Origin: Amyloporia xantha
Lineage: Eukaryota > Basidiomycota > Agaricomycetes > Polyporales > Adustoporiaceae
Length of the DNA stretch: 64,000 nt
Direction of reading: 5' to 3'
NCBI GenBank assembly: GCA_036971615.1
Contig: JAYKKR010000005.1
Span: 1,612,001-1,676,000, forward strand
The position numbers were made by a program, and so were the translations under genes. Every line of letters begins with the position of its first letter. The stretch's first letter is position 1. Positions 1 through 11,259 of this stretch are shown in pieces. The notes beneath the pieces were generated by a model that saw only the letters and a program-made list of their open reading frames with translations, had not been told where the DNA came from and searched no databases.

Positions 1-922
1 CTCCGGACTGTCCCAGTCTTGCACATTGTGCTCGGGATGCATGGGGATCAACTCTTGCGGCTAATGGCGCGTTCTCTCAGTACAAGCGCAGCACGGCGCG
101 GCACCTAGAGTCAACACTCACTGGAGCGAAGTCCTAGCATTGTAGGGTCAAATCAGCGTCCTCCGGTCAAAGATACACAGGAGGACACCGATCCTGCCAA
201 GGAGATGAACGTACATCTTGGTGAAGGATCATGCTCCCGGGGAGTATCCTGCGCAGATGCTTCGCGAGAGTCGTTTTCCCCGAGCATGTCGCTCCTCTAG
301 TGCCGATTCATCAGTACTGACTTCAGATCCTGCACGATTCCTGTGAGAGAGCTCACCCAATTCCGACGAAAATGACACGGCTCTGCATGTCCTGCTCGTG
401 CGACTATGCTCAGGATGGACTCGCGAGTCAAATCGTAGACACCAATCCAAGATGTCTTGCTTTTGGGAATTACGAAATGACAGAGCACAAACAGCAGCGA
501 AGTGATCACAGTAGTTGGATAAGATGCTGCGGTTGCATTCTTCAGGACTCGGTACCCAAGGTTCAACGTTCAACGCCCAAGGCACGAATGCTGCAATAGA
601 CTAATAGATGAACTCGTTATCAGATAAGGAAATTGACTCGATTCATGAGCGGATCAGCTAATAGACGCCCATAAAGAGTCTGGACTAACGGTGAACCTTG
701 GTGAACGCTCAAGAGTAGGGAATTCGAAGTGGCGGGCTGCAGTAGGCTTTGGCGATAGCGAGCAACACATGATAGATTTTATCAATATAATAATGGATGT
801 AGATATGCAGTTAGAAACGGCACATGACGATGTCCCAAAGTTCGAAATAGATTAGACCCTATCCAAATTATCCTTCTCCTACGATATCTCAGCGCACCTA
901 CAGATCCAGAAAATACAACACA
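1..922. other. unassigned sequence
   Basis: No gene was recognised. A minus-strand reading frame at 297-566 contains one hydrophobic stretch (VITSLLFVLCHFVI) that could be a membrane segment. It has no recognisable family signature, and an overlapping frame in the same place is equally open. I do not call it as a gene. The final part is the 3' flank of the minus-strand GDP-mannose pyrophosphorylase gene. Confidence 0.4.
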
Positions 923-2644
923 TCACAGCAGATGTTTGAAGCCAGCTTCCTTGCACTTCTTCACAAGCCTCTTTACTTCCTGCGACCGGGCTCGCGTAGT
1001 GACTAGCAGCGTGTCGGGCATGTCAACAATGACCAGATCGTCCACCCCCAGCAGAGACACCAGTCTTCCAGAGCCGGGGACCACGATGCCCCCGGCAGCT
1101 TGTTCGGTTAGCACTGCAAGATGACCATGTTAGTGTGTGATACTGCTCACGGGTTAAGATACCCCATACCAAGCGAATTGTCCCCAAGAATGCGCGGCTG
1201 GTTAGATTCAGCAGGCAGGAGATCAGCCAGAGAAGAGAAGTCTCCAACGTCGTCCCAACCTATACGATAGGAAAGGAGTCAGTGAAAACACAATCGAGAT
1301 GACCGCATCACTGACCGAAGGTAGCAGGAACGACTGCGACTCTCCGGTCCATAGCGGCAGGCTCCGCGACGGCGTTATCAATGGCAATCTTCTCCAGCCC
1401 TGGCCAAACCTCATTCAAGGTCTTCTGTCTCATTCTCTCATCATCCCAATTAGCCGCTATCTTCTGCAAGCCGTCGTGTAACTCAGGCTTGTACTCCTTC
1501 AACAGCTGCATCAGGAACGCCGCCTTCGTCACGAACATACCCGCATTCCAGCGGTAGCTACCAGTCTTGATGTACGCGGCAGCCGTACGAGCATCGGGTT
1601 TCTCCTTGAAGCTGGATACGAGACGCGCATTGGGGGCATCCACGAGCCCAAGTTTCTCCCCTAACCGGACATACCCAAAGCCAGTAGACGGATGCGATGG
1701 AGCGATACCGATCGTAACAAGATAATCCTTCTTGGCGACCTCGACGGCCTCTGCGACCGCCGATAGGAAAGCGTCATCACCGGAAATCATGTGGTCGGCC
1801 GCGAACGAACCAATGACGGCGTTGGGATCACGTCTGGAGAGTACAGCCGCCGCGAGACCAATAGCGGCCATGGAGTCCTTCGCACTCGGTTCGCAGAACA
1901 GGTTGTTTAGTTGAAGGTCCGGGAGCTGTTCGGTGATGCCCTTGACGTGGGCGGGACCTGCGACGATAGTTGTGCGCGTTGCGGAAGAGAGGGGGAGTAG
2001 ACGATCCCAAGTAGCTTGAATGAGTGAACGACCCTTCAAGGTGAGATCTAGCAGGAACTTCGGGTGCTCCTCGCGAGAGAGAGGCCACAGACGTGTCCCG
2101 GCGCCACCGGCGGGAATCACGACATAGAACCCGGGGATCTCGCGCACTCCAAAGGGGAAGTTGATGAGCGAGTTATCGCTCAAGGGAGATGGGGTATAAG
2201 CACTGGGGGCAACAGTCAAGGAAGGGATGGCGTTGGGGCTTAGGAAAGGTGACTTTGCACGCAGTTGGGGACTGCCTGGGGCGGGCGTCGTGAATCCAGG
2301 GGTGCCCATCCTCGATCCGCTGTTGTACTACCGGAGCGCCACGGGAGGAATGCACGAGTAAGCTACTCGCCAGAGAACGAGACGACAGAGCACCCACTTG
2401 TATTCCATCTCTTATGAGACGTTCGAGCGTGGCATTCGCCTGCCTGAGCTCATGGCACTCGGAGCGCAACTCTCCGATTTCGATTTGCTTTTGTCCCGAT
2501 GGTACTCAATATCGACGACGCCGGGGACACGTCAGAGACACTCACCGACTGCTGCACCGCATCCATGATTTGCTTGAACATGACTTCGACGGGTAGGCCA
2601 TTTGCCTGCGCAGCAGGATTTGGGCTAAAAGCCTGGTAAGACAT
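923..2644 (-). CDS. mannose-1-phosphate guanylyltransferase, bacterial (ManC) type, with N-terminal coiled-coil extension
   Basis: This enzyme makes GDP-mannose from mannose 1-phosphate and GTP, feeding glycosylation and cell-wall mannan synthesis in the cytosol. Five exons (2644-2546, 2487-2398, 2327-1316, 1259-1170, 1113-923) sum to 1482 nt, giving 493 residues. The nucleotide-binding signature GGAGTRLWPLSREEHPK lies near residue 137. It is followed by the FKEKPD and WNAGMF motifs, and by the ATFGWDDVG motif, which is split by intron 3. The domain resembles bacterial ManC (nucleotidyl transferase only, no fused isomerase) rather than the yeast Psa1 type. Residues 1-70 form a separate extension with a charged helical stretch (ELRSECHELRQANATLERL) likely to be a coiled coil, then a Pro/Ser-rich linker. 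The start is chosen at the ATG that opens exon 1. An internal ATG at 2309 could give a shorter form without the coil. Confidence 0.88.
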
Positions 2645-3200
2645 GGCGACAGGGGCGGGTAAGCCTTACAGGGAAGTGGAAGTGGAATGAAAGTGAACGA
2701 AAGACTGGTGCGTATAAAAATTGCGGACTGCAGGTGCCGCCCTGAGTGACATTCCAAGGCTGGCTTGGTCTGTATTCATATGCGTCTAGATCGGCGATTG
2801 CCGCCACAACGTTTGTCGCTCAAGCGCTCATATTTTCATCCCATCATTCAGTCTCCTGCGGAGGAATACCTCGAAAATAGTAATCTACAGCAATGCCAGT
2901 ACAATAAACAGTAGTTTATTCAGGTAAAATTCCGCTGCTAAGACACATAATTTGCTCCTAGAGCTTGGGCCTTCGATGAGTGCTGTCCGAGCAGTGTCAG
3001 CCCGGTCATGAAATTAACAGCTTCCCGGATGCTATGCACTGAAACGTCACGTTGCTATGCATCCTCATGCGCCCCTTCAAACCGGCACAGTCACATCTAG
3101 ACTCACCACACGTGAGGTACATTGACTGACTATGTTCCGGCCGCTACGGAAGACATGCAAGCCGACAAGCATCTATGCTCGCGATGAAATTGCACGGGTC
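2645..3200. other. intergenic region
   Basis: This is the 5' flank of the pyrophosphorylase gene and the 3' flank of the PAXX-like gene, both on the minus strand. No gene, repeat or clear core promoter element was identified. Confidence 0.4.
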
Positions 3201-4576
3201 TCAATCGTCGTCACTGCCAAACTCTAGAGCTTCGTACTTGCGTGCCTTCTTAGTCGGGTTCGCGAGCGAGGCGCCTCTAGGAGCTGCTGTGGCAGGACCG
3301 CGACTTGTCTCTGCAGAACGTTGAGACGGGTTGTTAGAACTGCAGTAATGAGCTGTAGGGATTGAGCTTACTCGCGATTGACTGTAGTTTAGATGTTTCT
3401 GACGAAACCTTTTGGAGCGGCCTAGCAATCTTCCCTGACCGTGTACCGACGGGATCGCCTTCGTCTTCCCCTCTCCGCTTTCCTTTGACACGAGAAATGC
3501 CAGTACTTGGGGGCTTATTCTGTGCTTCCGCCAGTTGTGCTTTCAGATTCTTAATTTCCGCCTCTGCCTTATGATCAGTGGAAGTAGGGTCTGAAGCTGT
3601 AGCAGCATCTCGAGAGCCTATAAAGTTATCATTAAACGCCACTCAAATGGTTATCAAATGCATGGGAGCACCTGAGGGTCTATGAGGGAGACTAGTCAGG
3701 ACGCTTGGTTGTTCGAAGGGTGACGGGTGCAACCGACTCTTCCTCGATTGTGCTTGAATAGCAATCTGATCTACGTCGTATATTATCTCGACCCAGCTTC
3801 AGAGAAGACTTACCTCTGTGAACATTTTTGTCGCAAAAGCTGCGGCTTCTTCAGGCGGCAGTTCAACTAATGGCATAGTTACAGGTGATTCGATGTTCGT
3901 GCCGAGAACAAACTATTCACCCGATCGACCGCACAAGCCAGTGAAGCAGGCAGACATAGCACAATAAAACAGACATACATTTATCTGGGCACCTTTCTGT
4001 GAACTCCAATTACCGATGTATAGTTCTCCTTGTGTAAACGCCTCTCCGAGCCGGTCAATATATGTCTCTACAGTTCTTGAAGAGGATTTAGTGCCCTAAA
4101 CGGATAACAAGATGCACGGTTAAAATGTTGTCAGCAGAATGAATGGAAGATGAGATCTGAGAGAGCACAAAGATGAGAAGCGAGAGGGCACGAGATAGCG
4201 CAGACACCGACACCGACACCTAAGGCTCACGAGAAGTCGCGGAAGCAAGCGATGTATACGAAGGAGGCCGTCGCAGATCGCGCTGGCCGTGTATGTACAT
4301 GTTTGTACTACGGCGCTTAGCGCGCGAGCGTCTACTCTAACAAATGTCCCAAAACTCGCAGGAGCCAATGCGCCCTACAACAGCCATTCGGATATCTTTC
4401 TCTGTCCACCGCCCTTTCCACCACCGCCCCTCCGGGCCACCGAGACCAACGTGGACGGTCCAACTCGCATCGTCCACACCGGATATGACCACAAACCGCG
4501 AGGAGCCTTGGTATATAACTTGGATAAGCTCGTCCAGAGACAAGAAGTGGCTCAAGATGTCCGAGTCCGATCCCAT
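3201..4576 (-). CDS. PAXX-like (XRCC4 superfamily) non-homologous end-joining factor
   Basis: This is probably a paralogue of XRCC4/XLF that stabilises Ku at DNA double-strand breaks in the nucleus. Six exons (4576-4379, 4095-3979, 3912-3814, 3765-3672, 3617-3372, 3310-3201) sum to 864 nt, giving 287 residues. The first about 140 residues fit an XRCC4-type head: a beta-rich segment with SWTVHVGLGG and RWWKGRWT, then a helix and GELYIGNW. A helical/coiled segment (AEIKNLKAQLAEAQ) and a basic, Ser-rich region follow. The protein ends KKARKYEALEFGSDDD. That basic patch followed by aromatic and acidic residues resembles the Ku-binding tail of human PAXX. The assignment rests on architecture and tail, not on a run search; an XRCC4 or XLF relative is the alternative. 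Intron 1 (283 nt) is unusually long here and may hide an exon. An in-frame ATG at 4609 would add 11 residues. Confidence 0.62.
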
Positions 4577-4985
4577 TGTCAATGTCAATACTAAGATAGA
4601 GGCAGGCACAAGTGAATATCGAGATAGCCTTTATCAGTCTCTTGTTGTTACTAGACTTCAGAGCAAGTAGACCAGTTCGAATCTTCGAGAAGACAGGCAA
4701 CAAAGACAGGCTATGTGGTCGTGCAGAATGATGTCCGGAAACACATGTGGCGGCGGCTGACAGTGGCGCGATTGACACTCATTGATAGCGCAAGAAGACC
4801 GTGACCACGGCCTTCGACTGACCTTGCTCGTGGAATGTAAATGCCGTACCATGAACATCGGTCTACCAGTCGTCTCGACACACGCACACTACAGCAGCAC
4901 ATCCTCTAAGTCCTGCGGCTTGCACGTACGCTGCGCATCGGGAAACAGCTTCGTTTAAGTACTCCATCGCACGGCGTACTAAAGG
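4577..4985. promoter_or_regulatory. divergent promoter region between the PAXX-like gene and the permease
   Basis: About 410 bp separates the start codons of two divergent genes, so both promoters must lie here. I see no convincing TATA box and no other gene. Opposing reading frames in the interval overlap each other and lack family signatures. Confidence 0.4.
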
Positions 4986-7708
4986 ATGAGCACACGCCGG
5001 GAGTCTTCAGTCAATTCGTATGGGGGAACAAGAGACGGAACCGGGAACGAACGCTTGTCTCCCGAGGAGTCTGAAGAGCTCCCTGTTGGGGCCCTACCTG
5101 CTCCTCCAATTGACAAGCGTAATAGAGGCCTTCAACGTGGCCTTTCAGCCCGACAGGTGTCCATGATTGCCATCGCTGGTACTATCGGCACTGGACTCTT
5201 CCTTGGTACAGGGAAGTCACTGGCCCAGGGTGGACCAGCTAGCATGCTGATATGGTACGTAACACAGTGTGTTCTGGGTTGGCAAATTCTTGCTGGTCGT
5301 TATTCATGTCTTATTCTCGCTAGCTATGGGATTGTGGGCATGATCGTCTACGTGACCTTGTTATTACTAGGGGAGATGGCGACGCAATATCCTGTTGCGG
5401 GTACGTGATTTTTGGATTTAAATTTGCCACGAACCGGGTCGCAACCCGTACCGATTCGGTTCCAAATATTCTTCTATGAGAGAATGTTGACCGAAGCCAT
5501 ATCAATGGCTTGTTCTGCATGATATTCCAAGTTTCATACCATGCTCAGTTGACTGGTACAAGTGTTTCGTGTCATACGTGACGATAAACACAGTATGATC
5601 ACCCAAGGATAAGTACTAGAAGTTGCATGTTTTGACTTTGGCCTGGTCATGCCCAGACGTTGCGTGCACGGATACAGTATCCAGAGATTCGCAACAGGGA
5701 TGAAAGAGGCAGCTCAAGAGCTATTCAATCGCAAATGCTGTCAGTCATATACATGTGACCATCCGTATAGGAGAAGAATCGAACGTTCTAAGACTTTTCA
5801 TCATGGTGCTCTTTTGAGAAGCATTCTTACCCATCGTATATAGGTTCCTTCAACGCGTACGCAACCCGTTTCTTTTCTCCCGCGTACGGTTTTGCCCTAT
5901 CTTGGAATTATTGGTTCAATGATGCTGTCTCTGTCGCCTCCGATCTGACCGCTGCACAGCTTGTGCTTCAATTTTGGACTACATGGCACCCATGGGTTAT
6001 CAGCCTCGTTTTCTGGGTATTCCTAGTCGGCATCAATGCAACACATGTTAAGGCCTATGGGGAGCTTGGTATGTATCAAAGCTTAGTAGGGACCCCTCTC
6101 TCTTATACTCACGCTTTTCTGGAATCCAGAATACTGGCTGTCCTCCCTCAAAATTTTGACTGTCATCCTGTTCATTATCATCGGTATATTTGTCAACCTG
6201 GGGGTAAACCGCGAGCATGAATTCATCGGTGCCCGCAATTGGCACATACCCGGGGCCCCTTTCGTGGGAGGATTTGGTGGCTTTGCCAGAGTATTTGTCA
6301 CAGCAAGCTTCGCCTGTACGTACCATAATGATAACTCCATGTAAACTACTGATGTCTAATGGCAATACTAGATGGAGGGACAGAAAGCTTAGGTATCACC
6401 GCAGGGGAAACCAGAAATCCGTCGCGGAACATGCCCAGAGTCGTGAAATTTGTCTTTTGGAGGTGCGCTCTGAGGAATTGTCATCATTGGAATGCGATGT
6501 TGAATACTTTTTTTACAGAATTTTGCTGTTTTATGTCTTGAGCATTGCTCTTATCGGCCTGAACGGTCAGTCGTTAGAGCGTCTCTTCCAAATATCATCT
6601 GACGGATTTCTTCAAGTTCCGTGGAACTACCCCGGACTATCGAATCGGACTACTACAACGTCACCTTTCACAATCGTGTTCAGGGAAGCGGGCTCCAGTG
6701 CGTAACGAATCCGTGTTTACCCTGGCCTTGTCATTCAATCAGGGTATCCTAGATATTGCTGCCTCCTTCATGAACACTGTGATCCTTACCTCAGTTTTAT
6801 CCGCCGGAAACCATGCCCTTTTCGCTGGAACGCGTGTTCTGTACGGCCTTTCAGTCACAGCGCCCTCACCACAGGCTCCGAGCATCTTCTCACAGACAAC
6901 TGAAAGCGGTGTTCCGCTAGCAGCCCTTCTGGCAACAAGTAGTGTGAGTGTGTTGTGCTTTGGGAGTAGCTTCATCGGAAGTGGGGCTCTGTGGGGTTGG
7001 CTACAGAACATTGTTGGCGTGTCTAATCAGGTTTGTAGTGCTCTCCGTAATTCCTTCGTCTCCTCAATTTATTCTTCTATAGATCGCGTGGCTGTCGATT
7101 GGTCTAGCCAGCTGGCGGTTCAGGCAAGCATGGCTTCGCCAGGGTAGGCCCTTGAATGAGATGAAGTTCCGAGCAGCCTGGACTTGGCCATGGGGTCCTC
7201 CCTTCGTGGTAATTTTACTTGTGCATTGATTGGGACGACTGGTACTGAAGATTTACCCTGAACAGGTGTTCTCTGTAGCTGCCTTGATACTAGGTGCGTA
7301 GTGATTCGCTGCCCTCATCAGGATTACTCAGATCACGTTGTAGTGCAAGGTTGGTCTTCCGTGATACCCGAATTTGCACCTCTCGATTTTGTGTCCTTCT
7401 ACCTCGAAATTCCTGTGATGCTATTTATGTACGTAACGTGGCTGTTGATCAAGCGGCCGGCGGACGAAGCAGCGGAGAGTGATGAAGTCAGTCCTCTCCT
7501 ATCGGTGACATCTTCAAGTCCTCTTCTGCTTGGATCGCGCACCCGCAGGAAGCTACGCACGAACGATCTTGTGAATACTTCGATGGTGGATCTCAGAAGG
7601 GACGAATATGAGGAGGCGGAGGAGGACAAAGTTGATGACGAAGAAAGAGAGGGGAGGCTACACGGGCGTAATGCATGGTTGTGGAAAGTTTACTATTGGA
7701 TTGTCTGA
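4986..7708 (+). CDS. amino-acid permease, APC superfamily (yeast amino-acid transporter type)
   Basis: This is a proton-coupled amino-acid transporter of the plasma membrane with about 12 membrane segments. Eleven exons (4986-5254, 5324-5400, 5844-6068, 6130-6315, 6372-6462, 6519-6565, 6617-6697, 6753-7030, 7083-7208, 7266-7293, 7350-7708) sum to 1767 nt, giving 588 residues, normal for the family. Diagnostic features are the TM1 signature IAGTIGTGLFLGTG near residue 60, GGTESLGITAGET in the middle, and SAGNHALFAGTRVLYGLS in TM8. The N-terminus is hydrophilic. The C-terminus ends in an acidic, Arg-rich tail followed by a short hydrophobic end. Intron 2 (443 nt) is far longer than the others, but splicing across it restores the frame exactly, so the gene looks intact. 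Substrate specificity cannot be read from the sequence. Confidence 0.9.
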
Positions 7709-7946
7709 AGAAATTCCCTGATCGCTTATATGGGGCCGCATGGCAACCCGAAAATACATGCATTCGCGATCTGCTCTCGCCGATGGAGAGATCGACTACT
7801 GCACACGTGCTTTCGCCGGCGATCGCGTTACACCCACAGTCACCTACAACGGCTCTACGATTCACTTCTCCCTATCTCAGACCGCATAGCTTCTGTTTTA
7901 GATCGCTCCGTCGGCGCAGATCTCAGTAGCCTGTTTTATCGGAGGT

Positions 7947-9250
7947 ATGGCGCCTCTAGAACTTACATCTACCGTCCGTCTTTCCTCCGGTATGATAGCC
8001 TCTGAGTTGAAAATTCCAATTCAGTCTGAGACACAAAATTCTAGGCTACAATATGCCTATGCTTGGTTTCGGTGTATATCAGAACTACACTACAAGAGAG
8101 TCCGTTATCGAAGCCCTACGAGCAGGATATAGGTTGTTTTGACACTGGAAATGACCATGATCTAGTCTCTGATGAAATTGATCAGACATATTGATTCCGC
8201 ACAAGCTTATCGGAACGAAGCACACGTAGGTGAAGCTTTGAAAGAGAGTGGACTGGACAGAGGAGACGTCTTTATCAGTAAAACTTCCTTCTATGCTTTC
8301 GCGTCGAGACGCATCTGCTCATCATGTCGACTCACTAGCAACCAAATGTATCAATAAGACACATGGATATGAAAGTACTCTAACCGGCGTAGATGTGTCT
8401 CTCGAACGATTTGGCGTAGGTGAGCCCCGCATTCTTCCGTGAACCTCCAGGCTCCGTGATGAACTCCAACGGCAGATTATATTGACTTATTTCTCATACA
8501 TGATCCGATGTCTGGACGCGAGCGCCGGCTGCAAACGTACAAGGCTCTCCAGGAATCACTGCGGCTTGGAAAAGTCAGAAGTGTAGGTGTCTCAAACTAG
8601 TAAGTCATTACGGTCATTGCCCTGCCCTCTTCAAGCTGTCTGATCCTGACGCCGCCGATGAAGTGGTGTGAAGCATCTCGAAGAAATCAAGGATGCGGGC
8701 TATGACATGCCATCCGTAAATCAAATCGAGGTGTGTCAATGTGATGACTACGGTCCCTCTCAAACCTTGACATCGGACAACTCATATGTGACACGCAGCT
8801 ACATCCACTCTGTCAGCAGAAACCGATAGTGTCGTACTGTCTTGCCCATTCGATAGTGATCCAAGCGTACTGTCCAATCTTACGGGGAAAGTTGGATCAC
8901 CCTGTCATTACCGAACTTGCTGGACAGGTACGGCATTTGGCATATGCTCATCACGATCCTGTCGACGCTGTCTTACGCAATCTGCACAGTACCGTAGAGA
9001 TCCAGCGCATGTGCTTCTCCGCTGGTCTCTACAGAAAGGGTATAAGTTGGCATTACGCAAGCACAAATCCTGCTAGACTGACTTCTTTGGTAGATTTGTA
9101 CCGTTGCCCAAATCTGCCACACCCACGCGTATTCAATCGAACACCATGTTATATGACTTTAGCCTCAGCGATGAAGACATGGCACGGTTGGACGCTTTAG
9201 ACAAGGGCAAGGATGGTGCAGTTAGTTGGAATCCTGTCGATGCACCGTAG
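7947..9250 (+). CDS. aldo/keto reductase
   Basis: This is a soluble NADPH-dependent oxidoreductase that reduces aldehydes or ketones. Nine exons (7947-7989, 8045-8132, 8186-8277, 8339-8419, 8476-8599, 8664-8730, 8799-8927, 8990-9039, 9094-9250) sum to 831 nt, giving 276 residues. The catalytic tetrad of the family is visible: Asp47 and Tyr52 in HIDSAQAY, Lys77 in FITTKC, and His110 in LFLIHDP. The coenzyme-binding segment PLPKSATPTRI is present near the C-terminus, which ends in WNPVDAP. Unspliced frames make the locus look broken, but every junction is canonical GT-AG and the frame closes. The junction before exon 8 is the least certain, because the intron there also reads open. It lies 240 bp downstream of the permease on the same strand. 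Confidence 0.87.
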
Positions 9251-9882
9251 AACCTCATGGAGTCTATTTTTGGACAATCTCTCTTTTCCTCCTGGTTGAA
9301 AACGTTCAATAGAGACGCTTCTAGATCGATCGTTGGCACTTACAGGGCACACACCTGACACTTGTCGGCAGTCTGTACTCTGCACCTGGGTGCGGTAGAG
9401 CGCTCTCAAAGTACCTGTACAAAATGCGACATCTTTCTGATAGCAAACGTGCACTCCACCGCGGTTCTCTGGAAGGATCCCAGAGTGTGGCGCCATACTT
9501 ACGTCCAACCTCTGCACCCTGGTCATCACATGCGGTTGGGAAGGCGTTGATACGGCCATCAGAAACTTTAATACCAGTTCCGACTCTCCACGAATCGAGG
9601 TGGGACCAAACAGCCCCTACGCTCCCCGCCGGCATCGTCCTACATCCACCCTATCCCCGCAAATCCATTGCAATAACTCGAATCAGCCACTGCACAACCG
9701 CCCGCATACACGCCAATATACAATATATCACCGGATCACGAGATGGAAAGACAAATACATTGCCAATTGGCCCTTGGCAATATCCCGCTCCCTTGCTAAC
9801 CGCCGCACAGCGGTCAGTCTCCCAAAGTGCGCAAGACACAGACGCCTGCTGAAACACAGGGCTGCACCCTGCGGCATCATAA
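9251..9882. other. intergenic region between convergent genes
   Basis: This is the 3' flank of the aldo/keto reductase (+) and of UCH37 (-). Several overlapping frames are open on both strands, with no family signature or consistent splice structure. Nothing was assigned. Confidence 0.4.
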
Positions 9883-11130
9883 TCAATCCTCATCCATCGA
9901 TGTGTCACCTTTCTCTTTTCGTTTCTCGATGCGCTCCTGCATGATTTTTTTGGCGCCCTCCTGAGCTGCCTCAAGCCTCCCGGACCTTGCGAGCGCTACC
10001 AGAAGGGCATGTATGAGGCCGACATAATTATGTCTCCGGAGACTGTTTTCAAACTGTTCCAGACAGACCGTCAACGAAGTCTGTAGCTGTGAGAATGCCG
10101 GCGGCCGCCAGACATGGGTGGCGCTCGAATAAAGAGACACTTACAGCCCAGCGCTCTCGTTTTGAATTTTCTGTCGAAAGTCTGACAATAAGATCCGCGG
10201 CGTCGGCCTGTCGTCCTGCTGCTTGGAGCTGAGAAAGTTGTGTCTGGAGTTTGGGAAGAGGATCTTCATGCAAGGCGAGTAAACTGAATTCTAGCTGTCA
10301 ATTATTCGAAGGGTCAGATCCAGTCGTCAGGTTGACAAATAGAGTAGTCCCGTAGCGCTACTGACCGAGCCGGCAGGGTATGTCCCTATTCTCGCTTCGA
10401 TCACGTCCCTGAGAGAATCAAACGATGCGATAGAAGACACAGAAGGACAAGTGGATGGGAGTCGAAGAATACCTGGCCTTTGCCACCCATCCCTCTCCGC
10501 TTTCTGTGAACGTCCCGTGATTTATCGGAGAAGGCTTCAAGCCATCGAACTCGTACACGCAGCCCATATAGGGCATATATACGATGAAATGATAGGCGTC
10601 TTCCGCCGTTTTTGGCAATCCGAGACCGTCCAGCGAGATCGTCGAAGGCGGCGATAGGGCATTGTGTGCTTCTCTCAGCCAATCCGAGCTGGTAATAGCC
10701 ATCCCACGCGTCTGAGGATCCATGCCGGTGGTAAAATTAATGAGATCAGTGAGCTGAGATCCCATTGGAAGCCCTGGTATGTTGCCAATCGCGTTCATGA
10801 CTGCGAGAGTGGCGCATGCATTGTTCACAACCTGGTGTGCAAAAAAGCCAGGGAAGTCGGAATCATACTGTCCACTTGCGGGCTCAGACGAGGAGCCAAC
10901 CCATTTGAAGAGAAATATGAATGCGTGCAATGGTTGTAGGTCAGCTAGCGAAGCGGAGTCCAAGGAATACAGGTCGTCCACCACTAGTGGGACACCCAGG
11001 GACTTCAGCAATTCACTGAGGAAAACATAAGTCCAGTATGTTCGGTCAGCAAGTCTGTTCAGACATACGTAAATACACCAGGATCAGACTCCGTGAGCTG
11101 CCAACCGCTCTGTTCGTCGTCTGTTGACAT
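9883..11130 (-). CDS. UCHL5: ubiquitin C-terminal hydrolase UCH37 (UCHL5), proteasome-associated deubiquitinase
   Basis: This is a cysteine protease that trims ubiquitin chains at the 19S proteasome lid. Five exons (11130-11069, 11015-10473, 10408-10366, 10294-10145, 10080-9883) sum to 996 nt, giving 331 residues, about the length of the human protein. Gln82 and Cys88 lie in HQVVNNACATLA, His163 in EDAYHFIVY and Asp178 in VYEFDGLK, the complete UCH catalytic set. The C-terminal exons carry the helical extension (HNYVGLIHALLVALA) typical of UCH37 rather than UCHL1/L3. In animals this extension binds ADRM1/RPN13 or INO80G. It ends in a Lys-rich, acidic tail. The start is the ATG opening exon 1. 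The gene is divergent with MED31, 129 bp away. Confidence 0.93.
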
Positions 11131-11259
11131 TTGTGGCGAGTTTTGGTCAAAGGCAAGTACTGGCGGGACGCGCGCCAGTGACGCGTCCAAACTTTCAGGT
11201 CACGTTACCCTATTTAGCGCCACACATCCATTGTGATTACGGCTTTGCTTCTGCCAATA
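11131..11259. promoter_or_regulatory. compact divergent promoter of UCH37 and MED31
   Basis: Only 129 bp separates the two start codons, so both genes must be driven from here. It contains a GC-rich stretch with ACGCGT at 11181-11186, which matches the core of the fungal MCB cell-cycle element. The functional link is inference. Confidence 0.4.

Noticed and set aside
229..599. Overlapping open frames at the window start on both strands
   Set aside because: Three frames overlap one another, none shows a family signature, and there is no splice structure. Only a single hydrophobic stretch was noted.
5401..5843. Possible transposon disrupting the permease
   Set aside because: GT-AG borders at both ends and restored frame show that it is a long intron. 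No inverted repeats with target duplication were found at its edges.
7947..9250. Aldo/keto reductase looked like a pseudogene because every frame is interrupted
   Set aside because: Nine exons with canonical borders join into a 276-residue protein with all four catalytic residues and an exact frame.
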